From assembly GCA_029204225.1 (NCBI GenBank), contig CM055106.1:16170022-16234021 (forward strand): a DNA stretch of 64,000 bases. Direction: 5' to 3'. The DNA comes from Diphasiastrum complanatum (lineage: Eukaryota; Streptophyta; Lycopodiopsida; Lycopodiales; Lycopodiaceae). Shown here piece after piece: positions 30,728-39,666 of the stretch (position 1 is its first letter; each line of letters opens with the position of its first letter). The position numbers and the translations under genes are program-made. The notes below the pieces were generated by a model. The model did not search any database and was not told where the DNA came from. It saw only the letters and a program-made list of their open reading frames with translations.

Positions 30728-33700
30728 ATGGCATCTATAAATGCATATCTTTTGGATACTAATGAAAGGCTCAACAAAACTAACTATTCCATATGGAAAG
30801 TTAGAATGGAATCTATCATGATCATGCAAGATCTGATGGAAATTGTAAATGGTAAGGAGGGTGAACCTATTCATCCTCAAGAAAAAGCCAAATACATCAA
30901 GAGGTGCAATGTTGCACTACATTGCATAAAAATGAATGTTGCAAATGAACTCTTAAGAGAGGTAGGAGATTGCACTTCAGCTCAAGATGCTTGGGAGACT
31001 TTGCAAAAGGTCTATGAATCCAAGAACCAAACTAGAATGTTAGCTTTGAAGAATCAAATCTATAGAAGCTATCAAAAGAAAGGAGAGAGTGCACATACTT
31101 TTGTCCTAAGAGTAAAGAAATTGAACAAAGAGCTAGCCTTTATAAGTGACCCTATCAAGGATGAAGAGCTTGTTCAACTCATATTGAATGGACTAAGCTT
31201 TGAATTTGACAATTTGGTTCAGGGATATGCAATTATGGGTAAGCTACCCATACTTGAAGAACTCCAAGGCACACTCATGGCCGAGGAATCAAGAAGGAGC
31301 CAAATGCAAGAGAGGATGGATAGGCTTTCCATCCAAGGTGGAGATGACCAAGCTCTCTTCACCAAAGGCAAAGGCAAGTCCAAAGGCAAAGGATCAACAT
31401 TCAAGAAGTCTACAAAGCTTGAGGATCAAGAAGGACCCCCAAAGGCATCTCCATCAACCACCAAAGTCAAGAAGGACAAATCAAAGGTGAAGTGCTACTA
31501 TTGTAGCAAGATGGGGCATTATGCCTCGGAATGCTTCAAGAGGAAGCAAGATCAAAGCCAAGCCAACATGAGCAAAGAGGAGGAGGAGGAGAGTTCACAT
31601 GAGGATTCTCTCATGATGTCCATATTTTCTTCAACAAGCTTCAAAGGAGAAGATCCTTGGTGGATTGACTCGGGTGCTAGTTCACACATGACTAGTAAAA
31701 GGGAGTTTTTCTCTTCTCTCTTATCTTATGATGGACCTATAAAGTCTATCTATACAGCAAATGATGAAGCTTGTAAGATTGAAGGAGTTGGTAGCATTCC
31801 CCTTTGCTTAGGATCTTCCAAAAAGATCAACATAGAAGGTGTTTTGTACATTCCTACAATAACAAAGAATCTACTAAGTGTTGGCCAAATGGTAGACAAT
31901 GGTTTCAATGTTGACTTTGCTTCAAATGAATGTTTCATCAAGAAGAAGGGTAAGATAGTGGCTAAGGGCACTAGACTTGGCAAACTTTATAAGCTGGATG
32001 CATTTGTGGATACTAATGTTGTCATGTTGGCCGAGAAGAGCAAGATATCTACCTTTACTTTATGGCACAAAAGACTTGGACATGTCAACTCGGGTTCCAT
32101 GGAGGCTATGATCAAGGAGGAGTATGCTTTAGGCCTACCAAGGTCTATTGGGAAGGAAGACAAGGTTTGTGAAGCTTGTGCCTTATCCAAGGCACATAAG
32201 AAGGTGTTTCCTAACTCCATCACAAAGTCATCTCATCCTCTTGAACTCATACACTCGGATGTGCACATTGCTAGCACCAAATCTAATGGAGGTTCATCCA
32301 TGTTTTTAACCTTCATTGATGAATACTCAAGATATTGTTGGGTGTTCTTACTTTCCTTCAAGTCTCAAGTATTTGATACTTTTGTAAAGTTCAAGTTGTT
32401 TGTGGAAAAGCATCATAATCATAGCATCAAGATTCTTAGAAGTGACAATGGTGGAGAATTCATCTCCAATGAGTTCAAGGCCTTTTGTGAGGAGGAAGGG
32501 ATCAAGAAAGAGACTTCTTGTCCTTACACTCCTCAACAAAATGGAGTTGCTGAAAGAAGGAATAGAACATTATGTGAATGTTCTAAGGCTTTAAGATTAG
32601 ATGCTTGTTTGCCCAAATCCTTTTGGGGTGAGTCTCTTGTATATGCAAACTACTTGATGAATAGGGTGTCTTGCAAAGCAATTGAAGGCAAAACTCCTTA
32701 TGAGATGTTGTATGGAAAGAAACCCAATCTTAATCACTTGAAAGTTTTTGGGTGTATATGTTATGTCCATGTGCCATTGGAAACAAGAACCAAGGAGGAT
32801 CCATCTTCCACAAGAGGGATCATGCTTGGATATGCAAGCTCAAGCAAGGGCTACAAAGTCTATCTCCCATCCTTGAACAAATTTGTTGTTTCAAGGGATG
32901 TCATCTTTGATGAACATCATATGAATATGCTTGAAGAAGGCTCAAGTGCTCCAACAATCAAGAAGAAGATGGCCGAGGATCAAGATCTTGGTTTTGAGGA
33001 GGAGCTCATGGAGGAGCAAGCACCAAACCCACCTATCACACCAAGGAGATCTTCAAGGGCAAAAGTGGAGCCATCAAGGCTCACATATCAAGGCAAAGGA
33101 CAGCAAGTTGAGGGTATCTCATCCACTTCTTATGCTTTATCTAGTTTTGAAGAACCATCTAATGTTGAAGATGCATTGAACTCCAAAGAATGGTATAAAG
33201 CTATGTTGGATGAGTATGATGCCTTGATTGAGAATGAAACTTGGTTGCTTGTTGAGAGACCTCAAAGGAATGTAATAGGATGCAAGTGGGTCTTCAAGCT
33301 TAAGTTGAATGCAAATGGGAGTGTTAACAAACATAAAGCAAGATTAGTTGCAAAAGGCTATGCTCAAGAGAGAGGGATAGACTATGAGGAAACTTTTGCA
33401 CCCGTGGCCAAGATGGTCACAATAAGACTAATCATTGCACTTGCATCACATTTTGGATGGATTCTATGTCAAATGGATGTCTCTAATGCTTTCTTGAATG
33501 GTTTTTTGGAAGAGGATATCTATATGGAGCAGCCACAAGGGTTCATCAAGCATGGAATGGAGAACAAAGTATGCCATCTCCAAAGAAGCATCTATGGCTT
33601 GAAGCAAGCCTCGAGATCTTGGAATTCAAGACTACATTGCTATCTTATTTCACTTTCTTTTGTTCAAAGTGAATATGATCCCACTCTTTACATTAAGTTT

Positions 33701-34696
33701 GATGATGTTGGTATTGTACTTTTACTCATTTATGTAGATGACATCATCATTAGTGGAAATAGTGTTGATGGTATTGAAAAAATCAAGATAGATCTATCCT
33801 TAGAGTTCAAGATGGTAGATCTAGGGTGTCTCCACTTCATCTTAGGCATAGAAGTACTTAGAGGGTCTGATTTTATCTTTATAAGTCAAGTAAACTATGC
33901 TCAAAGTCTTTTGAAGAAGTTTAAGATGGAAGTATGCAAAAGTGTTGACACACCAATGGAGCAAGATGTAAAAGTGCCAAATGAAGATGATGAAAGATCC
34001 TTCATGGACATCACTTTGTTTAGGCAACTTATAGGTTCCTTAATGTGGATCACTATAACTAGACCAGATCTTAGCTTTAGTGTATGTAGGTTGAGCCAAT
34101 CCATGCAAAAGCCATTGAATATCCATTGGAAAAAGGCTAAGAGGATTCTAAGATACATCTCGGGTACATTGGATTTTGGGATTCTATATAGAGGAGATGT
34201 GATTAACCTTCGTGCATTTAGTGATTCAGATTTTGCAGGGGACAAGAGGGATAGGAAATCAACAAGTGCCTATTCAACTTTCATAGGAGAAAGTGTGGTT
34301 TCATGGCTTTCAAAAAAGCAAGAAACTATATCTCTATCTTCAACCGAGGCCGAGTACAAAGCTTTGACAACCACTACAAAGGAGGTACTTTGGATCAAGA
34401 GATTATTGGTGGAACTAAAGATCATGGATTCAGAGGAGGCACCAATCATCTACAATGACAATATATCAGCCCAACACCTTGCATCTAACCCAATCTTCCA
34501 TGCAAGATCTAAGCACATTGAGATATGCCATCACTTTGTGAGAGAAATGGTGCAAGCCAAGGAGATTGCTTTGGAGCATGTTCCAAGCAATGAATGTGTA
34601 GCTGATCTACTTACTAAACCACTTCAAAAGACACCTTTTATGAAGTTCAGATCATCACTTGGAGTGATTAGTAAAGCAATTATTGAACCAAGCTAG
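30728..34696 (+). CDS. Copia gag-pol polyprotein, intact (1,322 aa)
   Basis: A single frame encodes capsid, protease, integrase, reverse transcriptase and RNase H, acting in cytoplasmic virus-like particles and then in nuclear integration. Visible in order: gag N-terminus with LNKTNYSIWKVRMES (residues 15-30); CCHC knuckle CYYCSKMGHYASEC (256-269) after a lysine-rich stretch; protease WWIDSGASSHMTS (about 311-323); integrase finger HKRLGH then CEACALSKAH; core with HSDV, RSDNGGE and VAERRN, the last two acids 35 residues apart (D-D35-E); RT entry CKWVFKLKLNANG; catalytic YVDD at about 1,003-1,006; RNase H with SDSDFAGD, STEAEY and YNDN. The ATG at 30,728 is the first in frame and gives the usual gag start (MASINAYLLD). 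No stop or missing catalytic residue was found. Gag and Pol share one frame, so their ratio must be set after translation or by processing. Confidence 0.97.
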   Translation: MASINAYLLDTNERLNKTNYSIWKVRMESIMIMQDLMEIVNGKEGEPIHPQEKAKYIKRCNVALHCIKMNVANELLREVGDCTSAQDAWETLQKVYESKNQTRMLALKNQIYRSYQKKGESAHTFVLRVKKLNKELAFISDPIKDEELVQLILNGLSFEFDNLVQGYAIMGKLPILEELQGTLMAEESRRSQMQERMDRLSIQGGDDQALFTKGKGKSKGKGSTFKKSTKLEDQEGPPKASPSTTKVKKDKSKVKCYYCSKMGHYASECFKRKQDQSQANMSKEEEEESSHEDSLMMSIFSSTSFKGEDPWWIDSGASSHMTSKREFFSSLLSYDGPIKSIYTANDEACKIEGVGSIPLCLGSSKKINIEGVLYIPTITKNLLSVGQMVDNGFNVDFASNECFIKKKGKIVAKGTRLGKLYKLDAFVDTNVVMLAEKSKISTFTLWHKRLGHVNSGSMEAMIKEEYALGLPRSIGKEDKVCEACALSKAHKKVFPNSITKSSHPLELIHSDVHIASTKSNGGSSMFLTFIDEYSRYCWVFLLSFKSQVFDTFVKFKLFVEKHHNHSIKILRSDNGGEFISNEFKAFCEEEGIKKETSCPYTPQQNGVAERRNRTLCECSKALRLDACLPKSFWGESLVYANYLMNRVSCKAIEGKTPYEMLYGKKPNLNHLKVFGCICYVHVPLETRTKEDPSSTRGIMLGYASSSKGYKVYLPSLNKFVVSRDVIFDEHHMNMLEEGSSAPTIKKKMAEDQDLGFEEELMEEQAPNPPITPRRSSRAKVEPSRLTYQGKGQQVEGISSTSYALSSFEEPSNVEDALNSKEWYKAMLDEYDALIENETWLLVERPQRNVIGCKWVFKLKLNANGSVNKHKARLVAKGYAQERGIDYEETFAPVAKMVTIRLIIALASHFGWILCQMDVSNAFLNGFLEEDIYMEQPQGFIKHGMENKVCHLQRSIYGLKQASRSWNSRLHCYLISLSFVQSEYDPTLYIKFDDVGIVLLLIYVDDIIISGNSVDGIEKIKIDLSLEFKMVDLGCLHFILGIEVLRGSDFIFISQVNYAQSLLKKFKMEVCKSVDTPMEQDVKVPNEDDERSFMDITLFRQLIGSLMWITITRPDLSFSVCRLSQSMQKPLNIHWKKAKRILRYISGTLDFGILYRGDVINLRAFSDSDFAGDKRDRKSTSAYSTFIGESVVSWLSKKQETISLSSTEAEYKALTTTTKEVLWIKRLLVELKIMDSEEAPIIYNDNISAQHLASNPIFHARSKHIEICHHFVREMVQAKEIALEHVPSNECVADLLTKPLQKTPFMKFRSSLGVISKAIIEPS

Positions 34697-34699
34697 ATA

Positions 34700-34710
34700 G
34701 TGAGGAGGAG
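34700..34710 (+). promoter_or_regulatory. Polypurine tract of intact copia
   Basis: GTGAGGAGGAG lies a few bases after the stop codon and abuts the TGTTAAAAATT start of the 3' LTR. Confidence 0.9.
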
Positions 34711-35388
34711 TGTTAAAAATTCACAATTCTAGCTTGACTAGTTTTGGTCATATGACTTGTAAATAGTTAGATGGTCATGATGTGGCTTGTCACACGTGCC
34801 AAATAGCATAGGATTCCATTCATAAGGATGTTCTCAAGTAGACCTAAGTGTTAGAACCTTTGGAATGAGTCCAAATTATGCTTAGATACAAGGGAGAAAA
34901 AATAGGAGCTCTTTTTGGTAATTTTTGCATTGTTGAGGGATCTCCAAGATTCCAACCCTAACTTGGTAGGGATGAAAGATCCACCAAAATTAGCATTAGG
35001 GATAGGTTTAGGGCTACTCATACCTGCCCAAAACCGTGATCATGTATATATAGGTGATGATATCTCACCAAAATCAATCAAGCAATTTCATGTTTTTTCT
35101 CTCATAATGGTGCAATTGCTCTCTATGTTCATAATTGTTTGAGTACTTGTGATTACTAATGATTATAGGATTGAATGTAGGTCTGGTGTACAGTACTCAG
35201 ACTGTGGAAGGTCGTACTTTCACACGTGTGAAGCCTTCTTCAAGGATTTGGGCCATTTAGTGAGGTTCAAGCATAGATTTTTGATGGATTTTGATGGTTC
35301 AACTTGTGCTAATCTTATGAAATCATAATCTATTGTTTCCCTCATCATTTCAAGTGTTATAGGATCCTTATTTGCTGTAATTTTTACA
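34711..35388 (+). repeat. 3' LTR of intact copia (678 bp)
   Basis: It matches the 5' LTR at all but 7 aligned positions plus a 4-bp gap. The TTCACACGTGTGAA palindrome is kept at 35,219-35,232. Confidence 0.96.
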
Positions 35389-35393
35389 TTTAT
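35389..35393 (+). repeat. Right target-site duplication (TTTAT)
   Basis: TTTAT directly after the 3' LTR, identical to 29,230-29,234. Confidence 0.93.
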
Positions 35394-35570
35394 TGATCCC
35401 TAGGCTTCCTTTAATCATGCCTAGATCATGTGAGGTGATTGCACATTGATCCGAGCTCTCTAGACTTTGCTAGAACCGATCAAAGTTTTTCAGCCATAGG
35501 AACTTGGCGCCGGTTGGATTCTGATCACAGTGGCGCCGAGAGCAGCAGTGGCGCTGTTGGTGCCGGGGAC
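35394..35570 (+). repeat. Tat/Athila-like LTR end with tRNA-Asp-type primer sites
   Basis: After the copia insertion the older sequence resumes. Within 70 bp it carries TTGGCGCCGGTTGG (35,504-35,517), TGGCGCCGAGAG (35,531) and TGGCGCTGTTGG followed by TGCCGGGGAC (35,549-35,570). The last resembles the tRNA-Asp primer site of Tat/Athila gypsy elements (TGGCGCCGTTGCCGGGGA) with a short expansion in the middle. Which copy was the real primer site is unclear. No Athila-type gag follows. Confidence 0.5.
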
Positions 35571-37204
35571 AATGCTGGCGCTAGTGGCATCGGAAGTAAA
35601 GCTTGTAAAGGTAGCTTTACAATAGGGACCCAAGTGTATTATATGTATAAAGGTGAGAAAAGCCAATGCCATTCATTTAGTCTACCCAAGGAGTGGGTGG
35701 ATGGTATGAGCATGCTTTGTTATATCTCTAGCCATGGAGAGGAATGCTTGTGAGAGCCAAGTACGATCACCAATAGTATAAAATGCTGATAATCATAGGA
35801 GACTTAGTCAAGCCAGTGGTGTCAACAACTTTGGTGCACAGGGGTGAGTCATTAGTGACACTATGGATGATTAGCAATAAAGCATTCGTCCCTTGATGTT
35901 TGAAGTTCACCTTATGAAGAGCCGTCTTATAGTTTTATAGTAGTTGGTATTAAAGCCACCAATTTTCATGTTCAAGATGCGTATGTTTCTATTTTGTGGC
36001 AAAATTCTATCCCTTATTGTTGGTTCATGAAATTTGGTATTTATGCATAGCTTTTGCTTTGAGAAAACTGATTAAAACGTCTTTCAGTTTTTGGCTTTAA
36101 ATTATAGTGCTTAAATCCATGTTGATGCTCTTTTTATGGCTTGGCAAAAAAAGTTTGTGGTTTAAATTAAAAAAATGATTTTTGTTGGTAGACTAGTAAA
36201 AAAAATCATGCAGCTTGTACATTTTCAATAATGTGTTGTAAAATTCTTTTGGTGAAGATTTTTTTATAATTTTAGGAAAGCAAGGCCTTGAGGAATTAAT
36301 GCACATAGATTTGTTAGAAGCAAAGCTTGAAACTTAGCTTGTCTAAATTTTAGGTTTTGATTTTTTAACTCAAGTTGAAAACTTAGCTTCAGCAAAATAA
36401 GTTCTATACACTCCAAAGTTTTGAGAACTTTGCATACAGTAATTGCAAGGTAAAACTTGAACATCAACTTGCATTGTGTTGAAAGGCCATGAAAACTTCA
36501 CCCCTCCAACAACATGTATTTTTCATACATATTGTTGTTTTTGAAAAGGGCGGTGACCACCATAGGGCTGGGCTTGTGCTTGCGCCCTACGTTCCTTGGT
36601 ACAAGTACAAAAGAATTATTGTCTTGTTGCTAATAATTGTAGATCTTTGCTTGAATCCTTTCAAAGCTTTCTTAAAAAATGGAAAGGTGGCTGTGCCCCC
36701 ACTTTCATGTGCCTGTCTTAAGCATCCCTCCAACGTGCCTGACATCCAGGGGACGTCATGCAGACAATAGTCCGAGCGTCTGCCCAAACTTTATTATTTG
36801 CAAACCCACATTGAGAATTGGAAGTAAGTCTAATTATTGAAGGTGGCCACATGTGGTTGTGGGTGGTGCATCACACTATGGCATGCATAAGGTGCCACGT
36901 GGCACCTTATGCATTGCAATATGGCCTTAGTACCTCTCGGGCATTCCATACTTATGATCATGTGCATACAATATTCTTTGGTAGGGAAGTGGGAGTGGGG
37001 GTAAAGGCATGGGCCACTGCTCATGGACATTTTTATGTTCAAATTTTTTTGAAGCTCTTGGAAGCCCTTTGAGACTGTTTTGTATTCTTGAAGTTTTTTA
37101 GGCTATTTCTACTCAAAACTTTATAGTTTTTCCTCTAGTTTTTTGCCTGACCTTGCTACAACAGCTATGGAGCCCACAAGTGACCTTCTACAAGCCCACC
37201 AACC
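35571..37204. other. Gene-free stretch, includes a perfect palindrome
   Basis: No gene is supported. It may be leader of the Tat/Athila-like element. The one clear structure is the 32-bp palindrome at 36,883-36,914. Confidence 0.5.
36883..36914. repeat. Perfect 32-bp palindrome centred on a G-box
   Basis: The 16 bases left of 36,898/36,899 are the exact reverse complement of the 16 to the right. Its centre is GCCACGTGGC, a full G-box (CACGTG) core; the arms are ATGCATAAGGT and its complement. There is no loop, so it could extrude as a cruciform or bind a dimeric bZIP/bHLH factor. No gene lies next to it. Confidence 0.95.
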
Positions 37205-38090
37205 ATGGCCGATTTGCAAGATATGGTGCAAGCGATTTATTTGATTCAGCAACAAATTTTTACAATGAATGCCAAACGTGAACGGGTGGAGCAAGAGCTT
37301 TGGGCAATGAACCAATCCAGATGGACTTTGTTTCACTCGATGTTTAACCCATTATTTTTGTTGGGGGACAAGAAGGACAGACATCCCGGAGTGGTTTTGT
37401 CGTGGTTCCGATGGACTTTCCATTTTCCCATGCACAATTCACACGAGGACACCAAGACTGCAACTGATGTTATGTTTCTACATGGCAAGGCATATACATG
37501 GTGATGGGATCTGAATGACAAGGCTAGCATACCAACCATTTGGAATGAATTTCAAGAAATTTCTTAGACTACCTTGTCCAATTTTGGACAATTTCAAGCA
37601 TTATTGTCGGTTTGCATCTTTGCAAATGGGAATGAGGCCTTTAGATGTTTATTTGCAAGATTTTTAAAAGGCACAACCTTGTTTTGCCAGCTGTATGGGC
37701 CCAATCTTACTCAAGCAACATTTTTTTCTCAGTTTATCCAAACAGTACTAGCTTGAAGTTCATCAGAATCAATTTCACTCACTTTGGAGAATGCTAGGAA
37801 GTTTGCTAGAATTTTTGATGACACCGATATTTTGGCTTGTAAGGAGAAATATGCTCCTAAATAGGAGCCCAAAGACAAGAAATTCTTATTTCCTATTCAG
37901 AAAAAGAGGAAGGAGAAAGTGTTTGACATGGGTTCCCAGGTGGGAAGGAAAAGAACGTCCAAAGTTGGATAGGGCCAACTTGGACAAGGCCAAAAGCAAC
38001 AATCCATGTTTCTTCTGCATGGAGAAGGGGCACCTATCCAAAGAAGAAGAAAAAATCTAGAGGTCAATCATTTAAAGCTCCAGATAATTC
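37205..38090 (+). pseudogene. Degenerate gypsy gag
   Basis: The plus strand reads MADLQDMVQAIYLIQQQIF (start at 37,206), LSWFRWTFHFPMHNSH, TATDVMFLHGKAYTW, WDLNDKASIPTIWNEFQE, and SNFGQFQALLSVCIFANGNEAF, LFCQLYGPN, the capsid blocks of a Retrotrans_gag. At about 38,007-38,050 CFFCMEKGHLSK begins a zinc knuckle whose last Cys is lost. Stops at about 37,503 and 37,566 and several frame changes make it non-functional. Confidence 0.8.
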
Positions 38091-38700
38091 TTTTAGCGCT
38101 TGTGTTGATTTGTCTATTATGAATGACACAGTTTGTAATAATTGTTGTCTTGGTATTACAATTTTTGGACCCTTGATCATATTCACATGAATGGATTCAT
38201 AAAGGACCAAGCTATGAATGTCCTAATTGAAGATGGTTTTACTCATTATTCTATTAACATTGAATTGGTGGAATAACTCAAGTTGGCCATTGTGCCAAGT
38301 AATCATAAATACATGGTCATAATGGCAACAAGCAAGGATAATTAGACATAGTGGGAAATTGTTTCTCACTTGTTGTTGAAGCTTTAGGACTATGTAGATA
38401 GGATTACCTTCCATATAGTGAATCTTGATAAGGTGGATTCAATTTTCAGAAAACAATGGTTTTAATCTACGAATGAGTGGTTACAAAAGAACTATGTTAC
38501 CCATAGATTGAAATTTTAGCATGATGGCTTGGGAGTCCACTTAAGGATTAAAAGAAGATATAAGTATAACACCCAAGCCACAGTGAATGAATACAAGAGA
38601 GGAGAGGAAACCTGGCTCAAGAATCTGAAATTCCAATAGGGAGATGGGCGAGTTTCCATGGTATTCTTTCCAAGCGGAGAGAATATTTCCCTTAGGATCC
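38091..38700 (+). pseudogene. Degenerate gypsy protease region
   Basis: In changing frames the plus strand reads KDQAMNVLIEDGFTHYSIN (about 38,205-38,260), where the active-site D-S/T-G has become E-D-G. It continues through LAIVPSNHKYMV and RKQWF then YVTHRLKF, the end of a gypsy protease and start of the spacer to RT. RT itself was not recognised. It belongs with the gag at 37,205. Confidence 0.6.
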
Positions 38701-38889
38701 TCATGCAACCTATATTAAGCTATTGACCTCCTATTCTTGCATTAAAATAGTCATTCACCATGCAAGTGCTCCTATGTCCAATTATAGGTCTCAGCCCTCG
38801 TATGATTATTATTTACTTGTAACGACCACGTCCGGAATAACGTAGCATAACTAATAATCACATACAACTTGAGTGACCGACTATCCACG
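38701..38889. other. Unassigned sequence between two element remnants
   Basis: No gene. TGTAACGACCACGTCCGG at 38,818-38,835 resembles an LTR start but has no partner in the window. Confidence 0.4.
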
Positions 38890-39138
38890 TTAGGAATTAT
38901 TCTGATTCCCTTATATAGGACATGGACATAACTACACTAATGAGATTTTTGGTTAGTCTAGGTACATAAAGTACATCATGCAAACAAAATTTTTTTGATG
39001 ATGATGCATACAGTGGAATACTACCTATTCCTTCAATTCTACACTCTACATCATTAGCAGTATAGATTAGTCTTTTTGCACCTAGATATGGCATGAGACT
39101 TGTGAAAGAGTTTCTAGAACTAGACATATGGGAACTAG
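38890..39138 (-). pseudogene. Copia protease fragment, cut by the non-coding LTR element
   Basis: The minus strand reads SSHMSSSRNSFTS from 39,138, then RLIYTANDVECRIEGIGSIPLY, and HDVLYVPRLTKNLIS near 38,910. This is copia protease from its conserved SGASSHM motif to the start of integrase. The LTR of the 39,139 element begins inside the codons for that motif, so the catalytic Asp and all upstream sequence are missing here. The text ends at about 38,900. It is of the same lineage as the intact copia (YTANDEACKIEGVGSIPL). Confidence 0.85.
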
Positions 39139-39653
39139 TGTTATGTCCATGACCAGTAAGTATGATTCAGTATACTCCTAGTCTTGGATACATGGTACTC
39201 CAGTAAATCAAGATGTTAGTTATGCCATACTGGATGTGACCCGAAAGTAACTAATATCCTTGTGAGGCCCAGAACACACTAAATGGAGTTTAGACAAGGT
39301 ATGAGACAGTGTATGCATGTGTAGAGTTATCAATAGCAATTCTATGAATAGTTGGTCCATGCATAGGACTCTATTGTAGGTGAATCTATGTATAGGGAAC
39401 TTAGGGCTATGCATGGCTATGTGCCCAGGATGCTTATGGCTCTATAAGAAGAGACCAAACTCACCCTACTCCTCATTATGATCGTGGATTCATTGCCATG
39501 ATTTCACTCTAAACTCATGCCTCTTGTTCCTTGGCCTGGGGGTGAAGCTTCTAGAGTTGATTGGTTGCTTCTACTTGGTTGGGTGGTTGCTCCATAGTGT
39601 GTTTTCCATTGTGTGTTATCTTGTAAGCAGGATCTCAAGGAGCTTCCCTTACA
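39139..39653 (+). repeat. 5' LTR of non-coding element (515 bp)
   Basis: It starts TGTTATGTCC and ends CCCTTACA, one base before the primer site. Its first 89 bp recur at 44,459-44,547 with four visible mismatches. A TATA-like CTATAAGA lies at about 39,441-39,448. Confidence 0.88.
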
Positions 39654-39654
39654 G

Positions 39655-39666
39655 TGGTATCAGAGC
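39655..39666 (+). promoter_or_regulatory. Primer binding site of non-coding element
   Basis: TGGTATCAGAGC, exact, one base after the LTR end. Confidence 0.93.

Larger units (their letters stand above)
29235..35388 (+). mobile_element. Intact, young Ty1/copia retrotransposon
   Basis: The element is complete: two LTRs (682 and 678 bp), primer site, about 800-bp leader, one uninterrupted gag-pol frame of 1,322 codons, polypurine tract and a perfect 5-bp target duplication. Aligned by eye, the LTRs differ at 7 substitutions and one 4-bp gap, about 1%. This is by far the least damaged element in the window. It sits inside an older Tat/Athila-like LTR. All catalytic motifs I can check are present, so it could be autonomous, though expression cannot be judged from sequence. 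Confidence 0.97.

Noticed and set aside
38818-38890. LTR start TGTAACGACCACG
   Set aside because: No second copy in the window and no polypurine tract in front of it.
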